A DNA stretch of 64,000 bases from Pomphorhynchus laevis (Eukaryota; Acanthocephala; Palaeacanthocephala; Echinorhynchida; Pomphorhynchidae). Under the pieces are notes generated by a model. It was not told the DNA's origin and did not search any database. It was given only the letters and a program-made list of their open reading frames with translations. This document shows, piece after piece, positions 22,191 to 36,169 of the stretch. A program made the position numbers and the translations under genes. Numbering within the stretch: the first letter of the stretch is position 1; every line of letters starts with the position of its first letter. The stretch is taken from contig WNNJ02000425.1 of the NCBI GenBank assembly GCA_012934845.2, positions 1 to 64,000 on the forward strand. Reading direction: 5' to 3'.

Positions 22191-22589
22191 TTGTATATTC
22201 GACAGTATCGATATGTGTATGCAGTTTGATGCATATATTTGTTCTAAGAGAGGGGATTGATGCTTATTTCTCAAGAATAAACATTTGCTAATTAGATATT
22301 TACGAGGTCAATAGATTCCTATTAATTCTTATTATTTGCCGAACCGTATTAATTTTACAGAGTTTCAGCAATAAACTTTTATCATTCTTATCTAAATGAA
22401 ACGTCTAAACAACATATTTTTACAGATACCTGAATAGGCTTGTAATTATGGGCATTTCATTTTATATTTTCTTAAAATATGTCATGTATTAATTTGAAAT
22501 TTCTTTAGAGTAGAAATATATATGAGATAAATACCTTTAAAATGCATGGCTAAGTTATATATTGTTTATATTTTTCAGCCACAAAGGCC

Positions 22590-22833
22590 TTTAAAATGTG
22601 TAATCGCAACATTGTATGTTCATTTGCTGCAATGATTTAATTTCGACGTGGGCTTTTTATCATTTAACAAGTCCAACTTCTGATTTCAACAAGAAATGCT
22701 TGCAAAATTTCTTTAAAATGTGGAATCGCAAAATTGTATGTTCATTTGATACAATGATTTAATTTCGACAAGAGCTTTTTTATCATTTAACAAGTCCAAC
22801 TTCTGATTTCAACAAAAAATAACTGCAAAATTT
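22590..22833. repeat. 122-bp tandem duplication, two copies
   Basis: TTTAAAATGTGTAATCGCAA at 22,590 recurs at 22,712 as TTTAAAATGTGGAATCGCAA. Both copies run through ATTGTATGTTCATTTG and AACAAGTCCAACTTCTGATT, with a few differences. Confidence 0.88.
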
Positions 22834-25800
22834 TTTTATTCATTACTAGAAAATATTGTTTTAAAAGCTAATTGTTTTAGAAGTACCCAAGCACATTTCT
22901 CAATCATCAAAATTGATTTTCATAATGTGCATAATATAATATTCGTACATCTGTATGCACTTTTCTACTGAAAATACTATGGATTTATTTATTTATTTAT
23001 CACGTAAGCATTTTAACTGAAAGATTTCTTTTCATCTGAACTCTAATATGCTAACTTACATTCAACTGAACTCCTATAACCTTACCAAACCCATTTTCTA
23101 AATAATGGGTATTGTAACAATTAGCAATGAATGATATAAACTTAACGCGATAAGGTACACACCGTATCACATATTTATTCTGAATAGTTACGTAAATGCC
23201 CATCCTAATTTTAAACAGCATAAAATCTAATCGCAGTTTATTGTATAAATATATTAATTATTATATTTTGATAATATAATATAATATGATATATTATATT
23301 ATCTATAATATAACATCCATAAACTTAAACTTTGGTTGTGTTTTAAGATAACGTATTATGGATTACAGATATTCCGTTGAGACGCAAAAAACATCACATA
23401 TATGCTTTACTACAGCTAGATGAACCATTGTTGCCGAATTATTACCATATCGATATACATAGCTTTAATGTTCTTGCAATGTATGAATGTAAGGAGACAC
23501 ATCATTAATACAAAAAATTTAGGTTAATGAACAATTTACTTATTATGCTCCGATAATGTTATATTACCGACCTTTCACCATAAATTTTAATCATAAGTTT
23601 AAAATTCCCTGCACTGTATCGGCCAGTACACTCGAGCTATGCGATAAAAGTTGACTTTCTGAGTTCAATCTGAATACCTTTAACTCATTAAATGTCAATG
23701 CAGAAATAAATTATATTATAAAATATGCTTTCGTACACCATGTTATGGTCGTTGTAGATTCTGGATGCGGCCTATTATGTTAGTATATCACTAGAATCAT
23801 TCCTGTATCTCATTAGGGACTTTTGCACCCTGATTAAAAATATTTGGTCTATACCATAATTACAGTGAAAATAATGAGAAGCTAATTTTTTAATATAATA
23901 TTATTTATTTGAAATACAGCATTAATATGTTCCTTTAACGGGTCTAAAAACTTAAAGTTGTCGTGCCATTTGTTAATAAAACCTTCATTGGTTTAACACG
24001 TCAATGAAACAGGGTGATGGGTTAAGTAAAAATCCGATGTTGCTAAATAATTAGAAAATAATAATAATTACATTACTTTACAAACATATCAATTTCTTCC
24101 CGATCATATATACTTAGTTAACTGCTAATTGTATATAATATTAAACTCAACAAATAATTTATGATAACGTTATTCATCTTATAAATTCTAGTGATACTTA
24201 AAATTTGAACCCAAGTTTATTCGTTTGCTAATATTCAACGCATTACTGACTAGGCTAACCAACTACAGGAGCTATACATAACTAAGTTTATCTTAATTTT
24301 TTAAATATTTTAGTTTTTTTTATCTTAAAAACTAAGATAAATTATATCTATACAATTTACTTGATTAGAGTTGAAACGTCGTAAAATAATTTTTGTTTTC
24401 TTATATTTGTTCTGTCATAGCGTTTCCGAGACGCCCACAACATAATAATGATTCAATACGCTAAACAGTGTTTTGTGTGCTGTTTATCCTTCGATTGATT
24501 TCTTCCCGATAATCTACTACGTTGTTACATCACATTAGATTATTTTACATTTGAAACTAGCTACGGTTTCTCCCTTCATGACTTCAATTCCGTGCACCTT
24601 GACTAACGATATGTAACTTTCAACCTGACATATTTGACTTGTTTCGTCGGATACCGCCGTGACAGATCAGAAGACTACCACGTCTACTTGGATTCATCAG
24701 AACGATGTGTATCGGTGGTATTAAACTTATAAATTCGAATACTATTTTTAGATTGAAACCTAAATCCTTTCGGTTTGTAACAAATATTCTGACATGAGTT
24801 ATATATATCGCTGTACCGAGATACCTCGAGTGACATTGTTTCTTATATTCCATGTAATTTTCAGGTATCTCGAACTGATTTAAATATCTGTAAATCACCT
24901 GGAATATAAGAAATAATATCGTACAAGGCATCTAGGTAAAACGATATCTACAATTCATGGCAAAGTACTTTTCGTGTACTGTAGGATATCGATAGCTTCA
25001 CTGGATGGTTAGTCTAGTAAGTAAGGCCCTATTATTAACGAACGAAAAGACAGTTACGAATAAGCATTATATAGACCACATATAAATCATATATACATAT
25101 TTATATATACAACTAATACCATAACATATGTACATGATATATGTAAATATACACATGTATATTTACATATATGTGTATTTAAGTGTTACTCAATTTTTAT
25201 AATCAACTTAGTTAGAGCACAAGACAAAGTTCAAAAATTTCATCTAAACTTTCGGCAAACTGATTATTTTTGATAGAATAATATTTTTCTACATTCTACT
25301 TGTAAAAGTTTATGTGAAGAAATTTAATTCTAACTTTTTACGGAGGTCAAGAAATTTAACGAATAATGCAATTGATTTGCTGAAAGCTTACATCATAAAT
25401 GTTTTGATAACTTTAATATATTAACAATAGTCTATAAAAATATACTGATAAGATAAAATCGCTGTATTTGGCATACTCTAAACATATGCCGTGTCTGAAA
25501 TTCATGCTATTGAAGGTTTGATATTCCGAGAAATTTCTAGCTCCGTAATGATAAGCTCCTTGTCTTATCGACAAACTAAAATTAAATCTAAAATTGGAAG
25601 TAAAGTTTCGGAAGAAAAAACGCCACGAGTCGGGGGGGGGACAATTTAATAACGGAATCAGGCAAATCAATAACTTGGCAAATATTCACATGTTGTTAGT
25701 TAGGGTGTAAGGATTTGCAAGTCATGAGGAAAGGATGTCGCAGGTGGTTTGCTACTATGAAATTTACATTATGTGCTCTAGTGCTTGTACTCATATGCAA

Positions 25801-27577
25801 TGAATGATCACTAACCTCCATTGTATCACCGATTAACCACGAAGAATCACCATCACCGATTTAATGATTTGCTGATCAAATCAGACTACTACCTTACGTA
25901 TTTAATATTCAAGCTGTGCCAGTCTAAAACGTCTTATCTCAATAAAATGGATTTCTTGATTTTTTCTTAAACCTCGTTATGGTGTGTTATTTAGCGAAGT
26001 TTATGTAAAACTTGTCCGTATATTCAATACATTAGTCTGTTGATCTCAATCAGGTTATAAAATTTTTAAACGGCGGTTTTTATAAAAATTATCTTTAGAT
26101 CAATCAATTCATGGCCTTTGAGGTTCTTCAAACAGGTTTAGCTTGATACATTAGTTTGATAATTTGATGCGTATAAAATATGTATCTCGAAAGTAATTTA
26201 ACTCGACAAATGCACATCAAATCAGGTTTGTTCTTTCATCTTCTCAAACGTGTTCACTCCACTACAACTTATGGTTTCCTGGATTTAATTTAACGATAAC
26301 TGCGAAAAATTTCAAATGCATTTAAGTGGACACTTGAAATTGCACAATTTTGGCATGTTTTATCAGTAAATCCTACGACGCACTTATCATATGCGTATAG
26401 AAGGGACATGAATATATTATCATAAAAATGCTCCTCTCTTCATTGTAAAGCTCAAGTTCGCTAGAGGCCACACAATTATGTCAAAAAATTTGACATAATT
26501 TCTGGAATTCAAAATCCGCTTTTGTATTTAAAGTTGATACTCTACTTTGCATATTTTAATATACTTGTCTATATTACACCCGAAAGATCGCCTCATTCAT
26601 TGGTTTGAAGTTGCAGATTGACAATAATTTGTAAACCCAAATGATTCCTTACTAGCCTGATATGGATTCCTGTCATATTTTCATTTGAGATAGCGAAAGG
26701 CGCTGTATTATATTTTGAATAAATTCTCAGATTGCACGTTATAACAACACCATGTCTACGGATAGCTAATTAATTTACAATGTGAGAATGACGAGACAAC
26801 ATTTGTGCTTTTAATGTTATAAGTATCTATACCATTTAATAGTGTCTAGCCCTTATCAGTAGTTCCCATACTAAATGTTCGAAAAATATCTTGATTCTAA
26901 GTCCTGAAAATAAGTGGATGCATGTTTCTGTTGTACAATGAACATATGCTAGTTTCTTTCGCAGTGAGTAGCGTGCCTTCAACAATTTGTAGGATTTGAA
27001 TATGCTGCTTATCTCCAATTTATGCTAATAACGTGTCCCTCCACGATATTATCACATTAACATCTGTAAAGTGTTTTAATAGTGTAACTATAAAAGCTCC
27101 AAACTAATTTCGTATTAAACCTACTAGATTAAGAACACTTAGTACAAAATACTTTTTCATCAAATTGAATGTGCAATTTGCCCATATCGAATATTTTGAC
27201 CATATAAATGGTGCGGAGTGTATGTGTGAGCCTATTTCGCAAATTTTGCTCAAATTGCATTTAATCATCTTGGGTGATTTTTATATGCATGCACATATTC
27301 TCACAGGTAAATGCTTTATTTGACTTTAACACAGAATTAGTTTAAAAATCAAATTACAAGCTGTCAAGTGGCAATTATTAAGTGCCTAGAATGGTCGAGA
27401 CGTATACTTTACTCTATTTTAAAAACTCTGTAGGTTTTTTGAAAGAGACTAAATCTAGACCAAATCTCCACTGTCTTATGTTCATTTAATTTTGCACAGT
27501 AAAACATCAATTTTCAGCTAAACAATTAAATCACTAATGCGTAACTCTTGCCGTGCTTCGTAAGTTGTTGTAAACTT

Positions 27578-29213
27578 TCATGCAGACGATTTCTGTGGAT
27601 TGATTAGAGCGAAAAGCGGATTGGAAAGGAGGTACAGATTGGATGAGGAGAGATAAGCGTTGATCTGTATTAAGATGAGGCGTTCTAAGAGCTTAGAAAG
27701 AGTAGGGAGTAGTGAAATGGGGCGATAGATATAAGGAAGGGAGGGGTCGAGCGATTGTTTCTTTAGGATGGGACGAACGATTGCGGATTTCCAGTGTGAA
27801 TGGAATATACGACTGCGGATGGACGAGTTAAACAAGGTTGTGAGAAATGGGGATATCGATGAACATATGGATTTAAGTATGTGGGCAGGCAGGGGATCAG
27901 CAGGTGAGGTTTTGCTGGGCAAGGACATGAGAACATATGAGACTTCGGAAGGTGAGATAGGGAGAAGATGAAGGAGTTCCGGGAGGATTAGGCTAGGCGG
28001 GTCAGAGTGGGATAGGATGGAGACCGGGGTGTGAGAGAGCAACGTGGATACTTTGGTCTGGAGAAATGACGAATAATAATTGATGTTGCAAGGCGAAGAG
28101 GAGCGAGCAAGGATTGAGTTAAAAGTATGCCAGAGAGTCTTAGAGTTGAATGAAGTGATGATTTTATGCTGCCAGAAGGAGTTGCATTTGGTACGTAGTA
28201 GGTTGATATGAGACTGGCGAAGAGCAAGATAAAAATCACGGAAAGACGGAGTGATCGAACATAAATCACGTCTAAGAGAGCGGTGATAGACTTGAAAAGC
28301 ATGACAGAGTCGACGCTTTGCGATTAAGCATTGTATGTCAAACCATGGGGCACGGTGCAAACGACGGCGTGGTTGAGGCTTGAAGGGCGAGAGAAGGTTG
28401 AGAGTGGATGTGAGTTTAGAGTTGAGTAGAAAGGCGAGATCGTGAGGAGAGGAATATGTTATTGTGGGATAAGATAGATACGATTTGAGTAAGGCAGAGC
28501 GGAGAAGAGGAGGTCAAGGGTGACGAGAAAGTGATCGGATAGGCCAGGATCGAAGATGGACAGTGAGGTGTAGGCAGCAAAATGATCGGGGACAGCGATT
28601 ATGTCGAGTGCCCGCCAAAGATATGTGTGAGGGCAGTGGAGATGGGTTTGTAGTTATAGTTGGATAGAATTTTGATGAACTGGATGGACTCGGGGGACGT
28701 GTGGGGTGTCGAGGCGGATGTCGAAGTCGCCAAGAACGATTGAAGGGATGGAGGATAAAGATCAGTGGGACAAAAGGTCAGCGAGTTTGGTAAAAATAAG
28801 GAGGTAGGATCAGATGAACCAGGACTATACAATGGCGAGATATAGAGTGATCGGGTTAGAAGAACGACAAGTGAGCAGTTCAAAAGAGCAAGGAGTGAAA
28901 GGGCAGTGATTTTGCGAATAGACGCGGGTGACGGGCGAATGCGACAATGCCGCCATGATTAGAGAATTTAGAAGGGGATGAGCTGAGGGGGCGAGCGGAT
29001 TCAACTAGTGAGCAACCGGCGGATGGAGAGGTTGTCAGAATCGAAGTGCCAGGATTCGGTGAGGCAGAAGAGATCGATGGATTGCTTGGTGAATAGGTTG
29101 AGAAGATCGGTTCTATTGAGAATAGATCTAGTGTTGAGGAGACCGAGGCGGAAACCGTGTGTTATGGTGATAGGGGCTCTTGGAGAAGACACATAGAGGA
29201 GATGGAGCGCCAT
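27578..29213 (-). pseudogene. LINE B2 ORF2 remnant, endonuclease and partial RT
   Basis: Endonuclease blocks LGLLNTRSILNRTDL and LFCLTESWHFDSD (29,213-29,001) are followed, after a decayed stretch, by the region equivalent to GDFN and YNYKPISTA (about 28,700-28,640). From 28,360 the linker-RT frame HRAPWFDIQCL...LLPISPSEVSYVLMSLP, FPLTTLFNSSIRS-type finger sequence and RPISLLPTLSKLLERLIL is open, ending near 27,578 before motif A. No YADD remains, so it is inactive. Confidence 0.8.
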
Positions 29214-29229
29214 CGAATTTTGGGGCGGG

Positions 29230-30205
29230 TGTGGATAACTTGAAAATTTCCATCGATGTTTCGGATGGAGAGAGATGTTTCGCCGTTTTCCTCGCGACGG
29301 CGTTTTTTGATGCGGGCAGATGAGAGTTGAGCGATTTCGGAGGGGGTGCGATCGGGGAAAATGCGAGTGGCTGAAGATGACATGAGTTTGAATCGTTGGG
29401 AGAGGACAGGGGACGCGTTAGAGCGATGCTTGAGAACAATTTTTAGGAGATGGGGCTGGGAAGGAAAGGATTAGATTGAGAAGATTTGTTTAGGCGAATG
29501 AATGCGACAGACGATTTGCTAAAAAGATGATTTATCCGCAGGAACAAGAAACGAGAGGATGGATCTGAATGCGGAAGCATCGTGGTCGAGACGTGCTTGT
29601 GGAGATAAAGAGGTGAAAAGAGTGATATTAGTGACGATGACGCAACGATCGCGAGAAGGAAAGCGTTTCCGTAAAGGAGGACGAGTAACGTGAGTTGGTG
29701 AGATCACGATAGGAGAGCTGGGAGTTGATGATATCAAGGGAGTAGGTTTGATAGCGAAAGACAAAGAGACATTGGATAATATAGAGGGTGGTGAGCGATG
29801 TGAGGAAAGGTTATGAGTGGAAGGATTGTGGGGATTGGTGGAGGTGATTTTGATTGAGGGATGTAGGTTATTGAGAAACGTGACAGAAGGGAAGAGACGG
29901 TGGTGTCGGTAAGTGAAGACATTGGATTAGAAGTGCATGTGGTAACAGGATCAGTGGGTTGACAAAGGACATCAGAAACGACTGGAGTGGTTTGAGTGAA
30001 CATGTTGGAGGGTGATATATTCTTAAGGGAGATGTCGCGTATGAGTTTGTTGGTACAAAAGCCACATAGGAAGTCTTTCTTTAGACTTACTGTTGTCGCA
30101 TGCGATTGTAGTCCAGACGCTGCAGCCGTGTGTCGAGCACTGTACTTGTAATTGATAACAGTTGGTGTCGGTTGTATTTGTCTTCTTACGCCCTCCCATC
30201 ATGTC
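29230..30205 (-). pseudogene. LINE B2 ORF1 remnant
   Basis: This is the minus-strand counterpart of B1 ORF1, starting MMGGRKKTNTTDTN near 30,205 immediately after the CACAAGGAC leader. The PHD-like cluster near the N-terminus is followed by Ser/Thr/Pro-rich sequence, then RDRCVIVTNITLF, SARIKKRRREENGETSLSIR and IDGNFQV. Frameshifts separate the blocks at about 29,870, 29,520 and 29,380. The absence of the 13-bp array here defines where it was inserted or expanded in B1. Confidence 0.75.
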
Positions 30206-30264
30206 CTTGTGTGCTTAAACTGTTAAATTTGCTACTGATTGAAATGATAGGTTTTTCAGCGAGC

Positions 30265-30337
30265 GGAACTGGATTGATCTGAAACTAGATTGATCTGGAA
30301 CTGGATTGATCTGGAACTGGATTGATCTGGAACTGGA
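30265..30337 (-). repeat. 16-bp tandem units at the LINE B2 5' end, about 4.5 copies
   Basis: Units of CTGGATTGATCTGGAA (minus-strand form of the B1 leader units) are repeated about 4.5 times. Copy number differs from B1, as is common for LINE promoter monomers. Confidence 0.85.
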
Positions 30338-30359
30338 TAAAATGCAAGTAGTTAGTAAT

Positions 30360-30590
30360 TAAGAATTGATAAGCTGGTATTAACAATTGACAGACGTGTG
30401 CCAAGTTCCTTCATGAACTTGGTACATGTTTAATCCGCGCAACTTATGAACCTCGAGCCCCTGCTTTCCTGATCCAGCGGATCCGTGTAGCCGTTCAGCA
30501 AGGCAATACTGCATGTATAATAGAGAGCACGAACAGAGGAGGGTCGTCATACCTTTTGTTTTAAGTTTTAAATGCACACTTTTGTTTTAA
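30360..30590 (+). mobile_element. retroelement family C, C-terminal fragment C1
   Basis: Plus-strand translation contains AKFLHELGTCLIRATYEPRA followed by FLIQRIRVAVQQGNTACIIE, the closing part of a retroelement protein common in invertebrate genomes. The same segment lies on the minus strand at about 44,580-44,720 (fragment C2) with clearly similar DNA. Only the last about 60 codons and a short AT-rich 3' UTR are present. Confidence 0.7.
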
Positions 30591-30757
30591 AGAATTGAAT
30601 TAATGTTTAAGAAATTATCTAATAACGTTCTTAACTCCAGAAAAATATTCAATAGTCGTACATAACCTCATTTGTCTCCTTGTAATGGGCTGAAGAGTAC
30701 GCTAAATATTTCAGGACAAACCTTTTTGTTATTGGTACAGTCAATTTCAAGCCTATT

Positions 30758-31560
30758 ATGGCCACAGTAAATTTCTCGAACCTCGCACCAGACTTATCTG
30801 CCGAGGGCATTGATGATCTTAAAAAAACCTTCGGTCTAGCCGACACTGGGTTTATTATAGAAAGATATGGACCCCTATTCACATTGCATTCGCAGATATT
30901 TATGAAGGGAATGCTTCGAGACTATCAATGTCTGCTTGCAACCCATTTTTGGGGTGCAACATCAAATTCCTATTAATTTAAATTGACAACATGACCTACC
31001 CGTACTGCGGTAGCTGTAGGAAGGGAGCATTGGGTCTTTAATTGCGCAGATCGCCACAGATGTGTGACTTGTAGGATTAATAATCGTGGCACTGCTGAAT
31101 GTAATGGCCATCTGCTCCAACTGTGGAAAACACCACCCTGCTTTGTCCCGCAAGTGCTCCTATTTTAAAGCCTATCAGCTAAAAATTCCAGTTATTTCTC
31201 AATCAACCTGTAATCTCTTCGTTCAGTGAAGATAAAAAAGGCCTCTCTGTCTGTAGAAGACATTATCAGGACTATTGTTGCCAAGCATCAAGAAAATTCT
31301 TAACAGCTGGAGGGGATGAAACAGCGAAAGGATGATAACCAGATTAATAGAGGTGGTTGTCACATCTTCGCTCTTGATATCCACTTTGCGAGATTTGGAA
31401 AATAACGGCTTCGGACTAACCAAGCCCCATCAATATATCTAAAAAGGGAAAGAAATTGCCAGTAAACAAATCAGGAGGAAATGAAAATTATGATATATCT
31501 TCCACAGACAAGGGTGAGGTAAGTGGCCCCACTGTTGAGGCTGGGTGTAGGACAGGCAAC
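30758..31560 (+). pseudogene. LINE A3 ORF1 remnant
   Basis: The first 72 codons are open (MATVNFSNLAPDLSAEGIDDLKKTFGLADTGFI...) and match the N-terminal part of A1 ORF1 only loosely. The zinc-knuckle region follows at about 30,985-31,170 with CSNCGKHHPALSRKC-like sequence spread over two frames. Beyond that the frame is lost. It is too decayed to function. Confidence 0.6.
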
Positions 31561-31629
31561 ATTCCCACCTCTAGCTCAAAATAGGGAACAGCTTGCTCAC
31601 CCAGGTAACACTAATGCGATCGTATGTAG

Positions 31630-34036
31630 CCTTGAACCTTTTTCTCTGAGCATTGTTCAGTGAAATTCGGGAGGTGCTTCTGCCCTTAGTATTTTAGCAA
31701 GTCGCGATGCAGTCGTCATAGTCTTTCAGGAGACTAGAACTATCCGGTAACCCCAGGACATCACTTGATTTGTACACTGAGCACATTACCGCCAATTTTA
31801 TTCCATATATAACCTCACCTCACCATTCATCTAAAAGTCTTCTAACCTTCGTTAAGAGTTATTTAAGAACATCTCTCTTACTAAACTATTCTTATCCTGC
31901 CCTGTCTTGTTTATCGATAACACTAAGAAAACAGTAAAGTCATCAGCATAGCCAATATCTATATTCGACCAGTGGATATTTACAAGAACCGTGACATACT
32001 GGATCGGATATTGGGGATGCGGCCATGACATGTAACTTAATCACTTCAACCTCAAAATTGGTCGTTGAATTAAGGAAACATTTCGCATAGCCAGAAACGA
32101 ATATCGTATTCACATACAACCGTCCCTCTCATTCAAATGCACATCAGCAAACTCTGTCCTTGACATACTACTGCCTAATGAGAAGTTGCTGTTAAAGCCT
32201 GTTTGTACTGAGCAGTCGCGCCAACAACTTTCAATCTCACATGACCTACTTCGTTGGCGATTAGAAGAGGATACGTAGCTGAATCGTAGGTACCACTTTG
32301 ATCCTATCAGAGTTACCTTCTTCGAGGCATCCGTCCGACTATTCTCTGTTGTAGAAAATGCGAGTCTGGCTACCACTTATCGCTAGCTATCACTATCCTT
32401 TTGACTACCAATCAAGGTCGCATATTTAATCTCACTGCAACAAAATTCAATGTTTTAGCAAAAATGCTAAAACTTCCCAATATCTCTGTTTTCCTCAGAC
32501 ATGCCCTCTCGAAAGAATACTGGAGTTCTAGATATAGATTCCAGCTGAGTAGGGATGGCGCGAGCATTGATCGTCTTAACCCTTCTCAGTCTTCCTTATA
32601 GAAGATATTCAAGAAGAAGCTTGTTTGATGGAAGGAGATAGCTTCGGGTTGGATAAGTCACATATGTCTTGATAAGGTTTTGGAGAAGTCACTCACTATC
32701 CATGCACAAATTTGGAGTCACTCAATCTCCCAAACCAATCCCATCTTTGGGTGATTTTATGAGTAGGGACTTATCTGGTAGAGGTATCCTAAATTCCTAT
32801 GGCCCACTTCCGAGTACCTCTAAAACCTATTTGCCTCTCTCCACTCCCAATGTCAGCAGCTTTTGAGAAAGTCAGAGAAAGGAGGTCGCCATCACTATGG
32901 TTTTAGCCACCCTCTCCAATTTAGCCGACATAAACATCAGCCGAATGGTATTTTTAGCTAAGAAAAAGTCGATCACATGTCCTAAAGATCTGCGGCCCAT
33001 TTAGATTCAAAACGTCATCATCCCCATTTACGAGAGAGCGCTTTTGCGTAAAATCCGCCATTATCTATGAAGGCGCAAATAAATCCAACCTGTTTTTTAT
33101 TGGTTTGTGAAAAGTAGCTTAGTCGATTCAGCTATCGGTGCAGTGCATTAGTTTTGTCAGGAAACTAATCTTCAGCTTGTGGTAACTGTATTTCTTAAAT
33201 TTTCTGTTGAATTCGATCGAATCTCAATTCTTTTTTGTCATCTAATTTTCAGGTCCCAAGGTTTGATTGCAAGAATTGTTAACAGGGTGGATATATTGCT
33301 GGGCATCAAGTGATTTATCTACAAAGATGACCCTGATACACGCATGTTCTACCTTATTACAGGTGTGCATCAAGGATCCCTACTCTCTTCCATTTTATTT
33401 ATTGCTACCTCCATTATTATATTCAGAGCCTTTAAACGTGACAACATCTAACGCTGATAATAAGACAGACATGTTTTCAGGACGTATATGCAAATATAGT
33501 CTCGTACATCAGCCGTTTCTTCGTAAGATTTAAATATCAGTTGATCTCATTCAATCTTATCAATTTATAAAAATCGCAAGTGGTCGTCTTCAATAACACC
33601 CCAGTTACTAAGAGAAAGCTAAAGAGATTATAAATATCTTCTATTTCCTCTATTATTAATAACCAACCCCTCCTAGCCTTTATACATAGAGTAAGCTATC
33701 TGGGATTTATCCTTACGGTTAAATGGACTTTCGGACTAGACTTGAATATGTTTAAAAGTGTATTGGAGAGAGCTAGGTGCTCTGAAACGTTTGTCATTAA
33801 GATGGAGTGATCATGTGCCTCTTTGGTACACCTCAGCAATATCGGGATTAATTTTATTTTTAAGAGGACGATCCCCAGAGCAAAGAATAAGATTTCTAAA
33901 GCTTCTGATGTCGAGACTACACACCACAGTACGCCTTGATTGGATCATCAGAATGCGAGTTATCCTGAGTGATTCAGTCGGAAGGCAGTACGTTGGTGTA
34001 TGCTGGTGGGACCTGATCCCACAGCGTTACGGGTGA
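31630..34036 (+). pseudogene. LINE A3 ORF2 remnant
   Basis: Recognisable pieces are the endonuclease start (SIVQ-NSGGASALSIL, about 31,650), the middle region ATKFNVLAKMLKLPNISVFLR (32,430), a conserved CPKDLRPI finger motif (32,980), a motif A relic near 33,200 and a motif B relic (TGVHQGSLLSSILF, about 33,360). The YADD box is not preserved. The C-terminal RGRSPEQRIRFLKLLMSRL (33,860) matches A1 RGRPPEQRLRFLKLLISRL. Many stops and frameshifts are present. Confidence 0.75.
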
Positions 34037-34179
34037 TGATTTAGAAGACGACGCTGACAATGATGAACTGGCTGATTTTGTTTGGTTTTGTTTCTTTTCC
34101 TTGTTTTATTACTTATATGTTTCTAAGTTTGTTATTAGCTGCATGCTGTTTTTAGTAAAAGAATCTATTATTAATTAAA

Positions 34180-34790
34180 TCACTGCAGATTGCGCCGTAT
34201 TTTATCTTCTAAAGATTTTCACGAGTGCTTCAATCGGTGGTTATACACCAAGATATATTTTGCTTTTATAATGGTCTAAACTTCAACGATATATGCATAT
34301 AAATAGTGATAGTGGGTTGAAACCAGGAAAAAATAAATTTGCTTGCTTGTCCTTGCTTCAACTCACATATTACCACATGCATGTAATCTCAAAGAGATTC
34401 TAAACAGAGTAATTCTAGACAGGAATGCTTAATAAGGAATAGAGATCATCAAGAGAAACTGCTATCTTATCAAGTTTATAATATTTTTGTTCATATAAAA
34501 AAATTATAATTTTCAAATTGACACTTTTTATTAGCACCCGATTTATAAATTAAATTACTTGGTTATAATTACAATTTTATTTGATTTATTTTTTATTAAT
34601 CCTGAAAACATTATTACTTAAAATTTCGAAGTAATGATCATCAAAAGTAGTAACAATTATTTATATAATGCTTATTTCCTTTATTTATTAATAATTAAAC
34701 AATATTTAAATACTATAATATTTAAATTAATGAAGATATGCTTAATGTAAATGTTCTGATTTGCTTCACAAAGAGAAACACTGTTTTTAA
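34180..34790. other. AT-rich non-coding interval
   Basis: No gene or clear repeat is seen between LINE A3 and the first PLE-type terminal repeat. Confidence 0.5.
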
Positions 34791-34794
34791 AGTA

Positions 34795-35045
34795 AATCAG
34801 CCGAATCAGATAAGCTAATTGAGTCTATGTATTTTATACTATATAAATATAAAAAATAAAGATAAATGATATAGAAACAAAATTATTATCTAAGACTTAA
34901 TAAATTTGATAATCATATAAAGTTAAAATTTAAAATTTAAATTTTAAATACAAATCAACGTTTACGAATTGACTAATAAATAATAGACGATGTATCCTAA
35001 TAAGGTATAAAGGTCATCAAGAGTAACTGGTATGTCCTTCTGCAT
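34795..35045 (-). repeat. PLE-type terminal repeat, copy A
   Basis: A repeat bounded by AAGCTAATTGAGTCTATGTA on the left and GAATTGACTAATAAATA...AAAGGTCATCAAGAG on the right, with AT-rich DNA between. Five more copies occur at 38,020-38,300, 46,680-46,880, 49,625-49,861, 54,681-54,935 and 56,600-56,745. Copy B directly follows a PLE RT, which is why I assign the family to PLE terminal repeats. Confidence 0.65.
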
Positions 35046-35345
35046 CTGGGCTATGTAAATAGCACAGCTGCAGTGTTGGATCGATAAATATGGTCTAAAA
35101 GCAGATAGGTTTCTTTTTATAGACTTCTAATTTTCATTTCAACACTTTAAATATTATATAATAATTTTATAATATCTCCTTTTAATTGATAAATTATTAC
35201 ATCAATTCTTTTAAATAGCATAAATCATTTCAGTTAGTATATTTAATTTTCACGATTGACCTATTTTATGTAAATTTAGAAAACTATTTAAAAATGAATT
35301 TCATGTAACTGAAATTTTTTGTTGCCTAGTTACTTAAATATATAA

Positions 35346-35972
<627 letters not shown>

Positions 35973-35974
35973 AG

Positions 35975-36168
35975 TTCCAACAGTTCACAAAACAGTATAT
36001 AATTAATCAATAATTCTGTATCGATGTGCTTCTAAAAATAATATTTAAATCCATTTTATTAATAATGAATTAAGTATATTGATTAAATTAATTTAATATT
36101 AATTTTATAATATTAATAATATTATTAATAGTTGATAATGATTTATTATTGATAAATAATTATTGGAG
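35975..36168. other. AT-rich 3' flank of the UBE2D gene
   Basis: ATTAATATTAAT-rich low-complexity DNA follows the stop codon. I see no clear poly(A) tract or flanking duplication that would prove retroposition. Confidence 0.5.
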
Positions 36169-36169
36169 C

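Larger units (their letters stand above)
21445..27560. other. 6-kb AT-rich gene-poor interval
   Basis: No protein-coding gene is supported. The longest frames, 24,620-24,931 (minus, 103 codons) and 25,413-25,670 (minus, 85 codons), have no recognisable motif. Structure is limited to a possible hAT end at 22,138, a 122-bp tandem duplication at 22,590-22,833, AT-palindromic stretches near 23,260-23,310 and 25,080-25,190, an inverted repeat near 24,830-24,920, a 10-base G run near 25,632 and an 11-bp hairpin at 26,475-26,499. Exons of a host gene with long introns cannot be excluded. Confidence 0.5.
27563..30343 (-). mobile_element. LINE family B, copy B2 (complete 5' end, 3' part missing)
   Basis: Read on the minus strand this copy starts with the 16-bp 5' units (30,337-30,265), runs through ORF1 and the endonuclease, and stops within the RT at AGTTTACAACAACTT (about 27,563). 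The palm and 3' end are absent. Loss of the 3' end is unexpected for target-primed insertion and implies a later deletion or rearrangement. Confidence 0.88.
30700..34175 (+). mobile_element. LINE family A, copy A3 (old, diverged subfamily)
   Basis: Third family A copy, collinear with A1 but more diverged and heavily broken. It runs from the ORF1 leader near 30,700 to a 3' UTR ending around TAAAAGAATCTATTATTAATTAAA at 34,150-34,175. No ACTT tail is visible. Confidence 0.8.

Noticed and set aside
24620-24931. 103-codon minus-strand ORF
   Set aside because: No recognisable motif and it spans an inverted repeat; most likely chance.
30380-30577. 65-codon minus-strand ORF
   Set aside because: Antisense of the C1 fragment, whose plus-strand translation matches the family C C-terminus.
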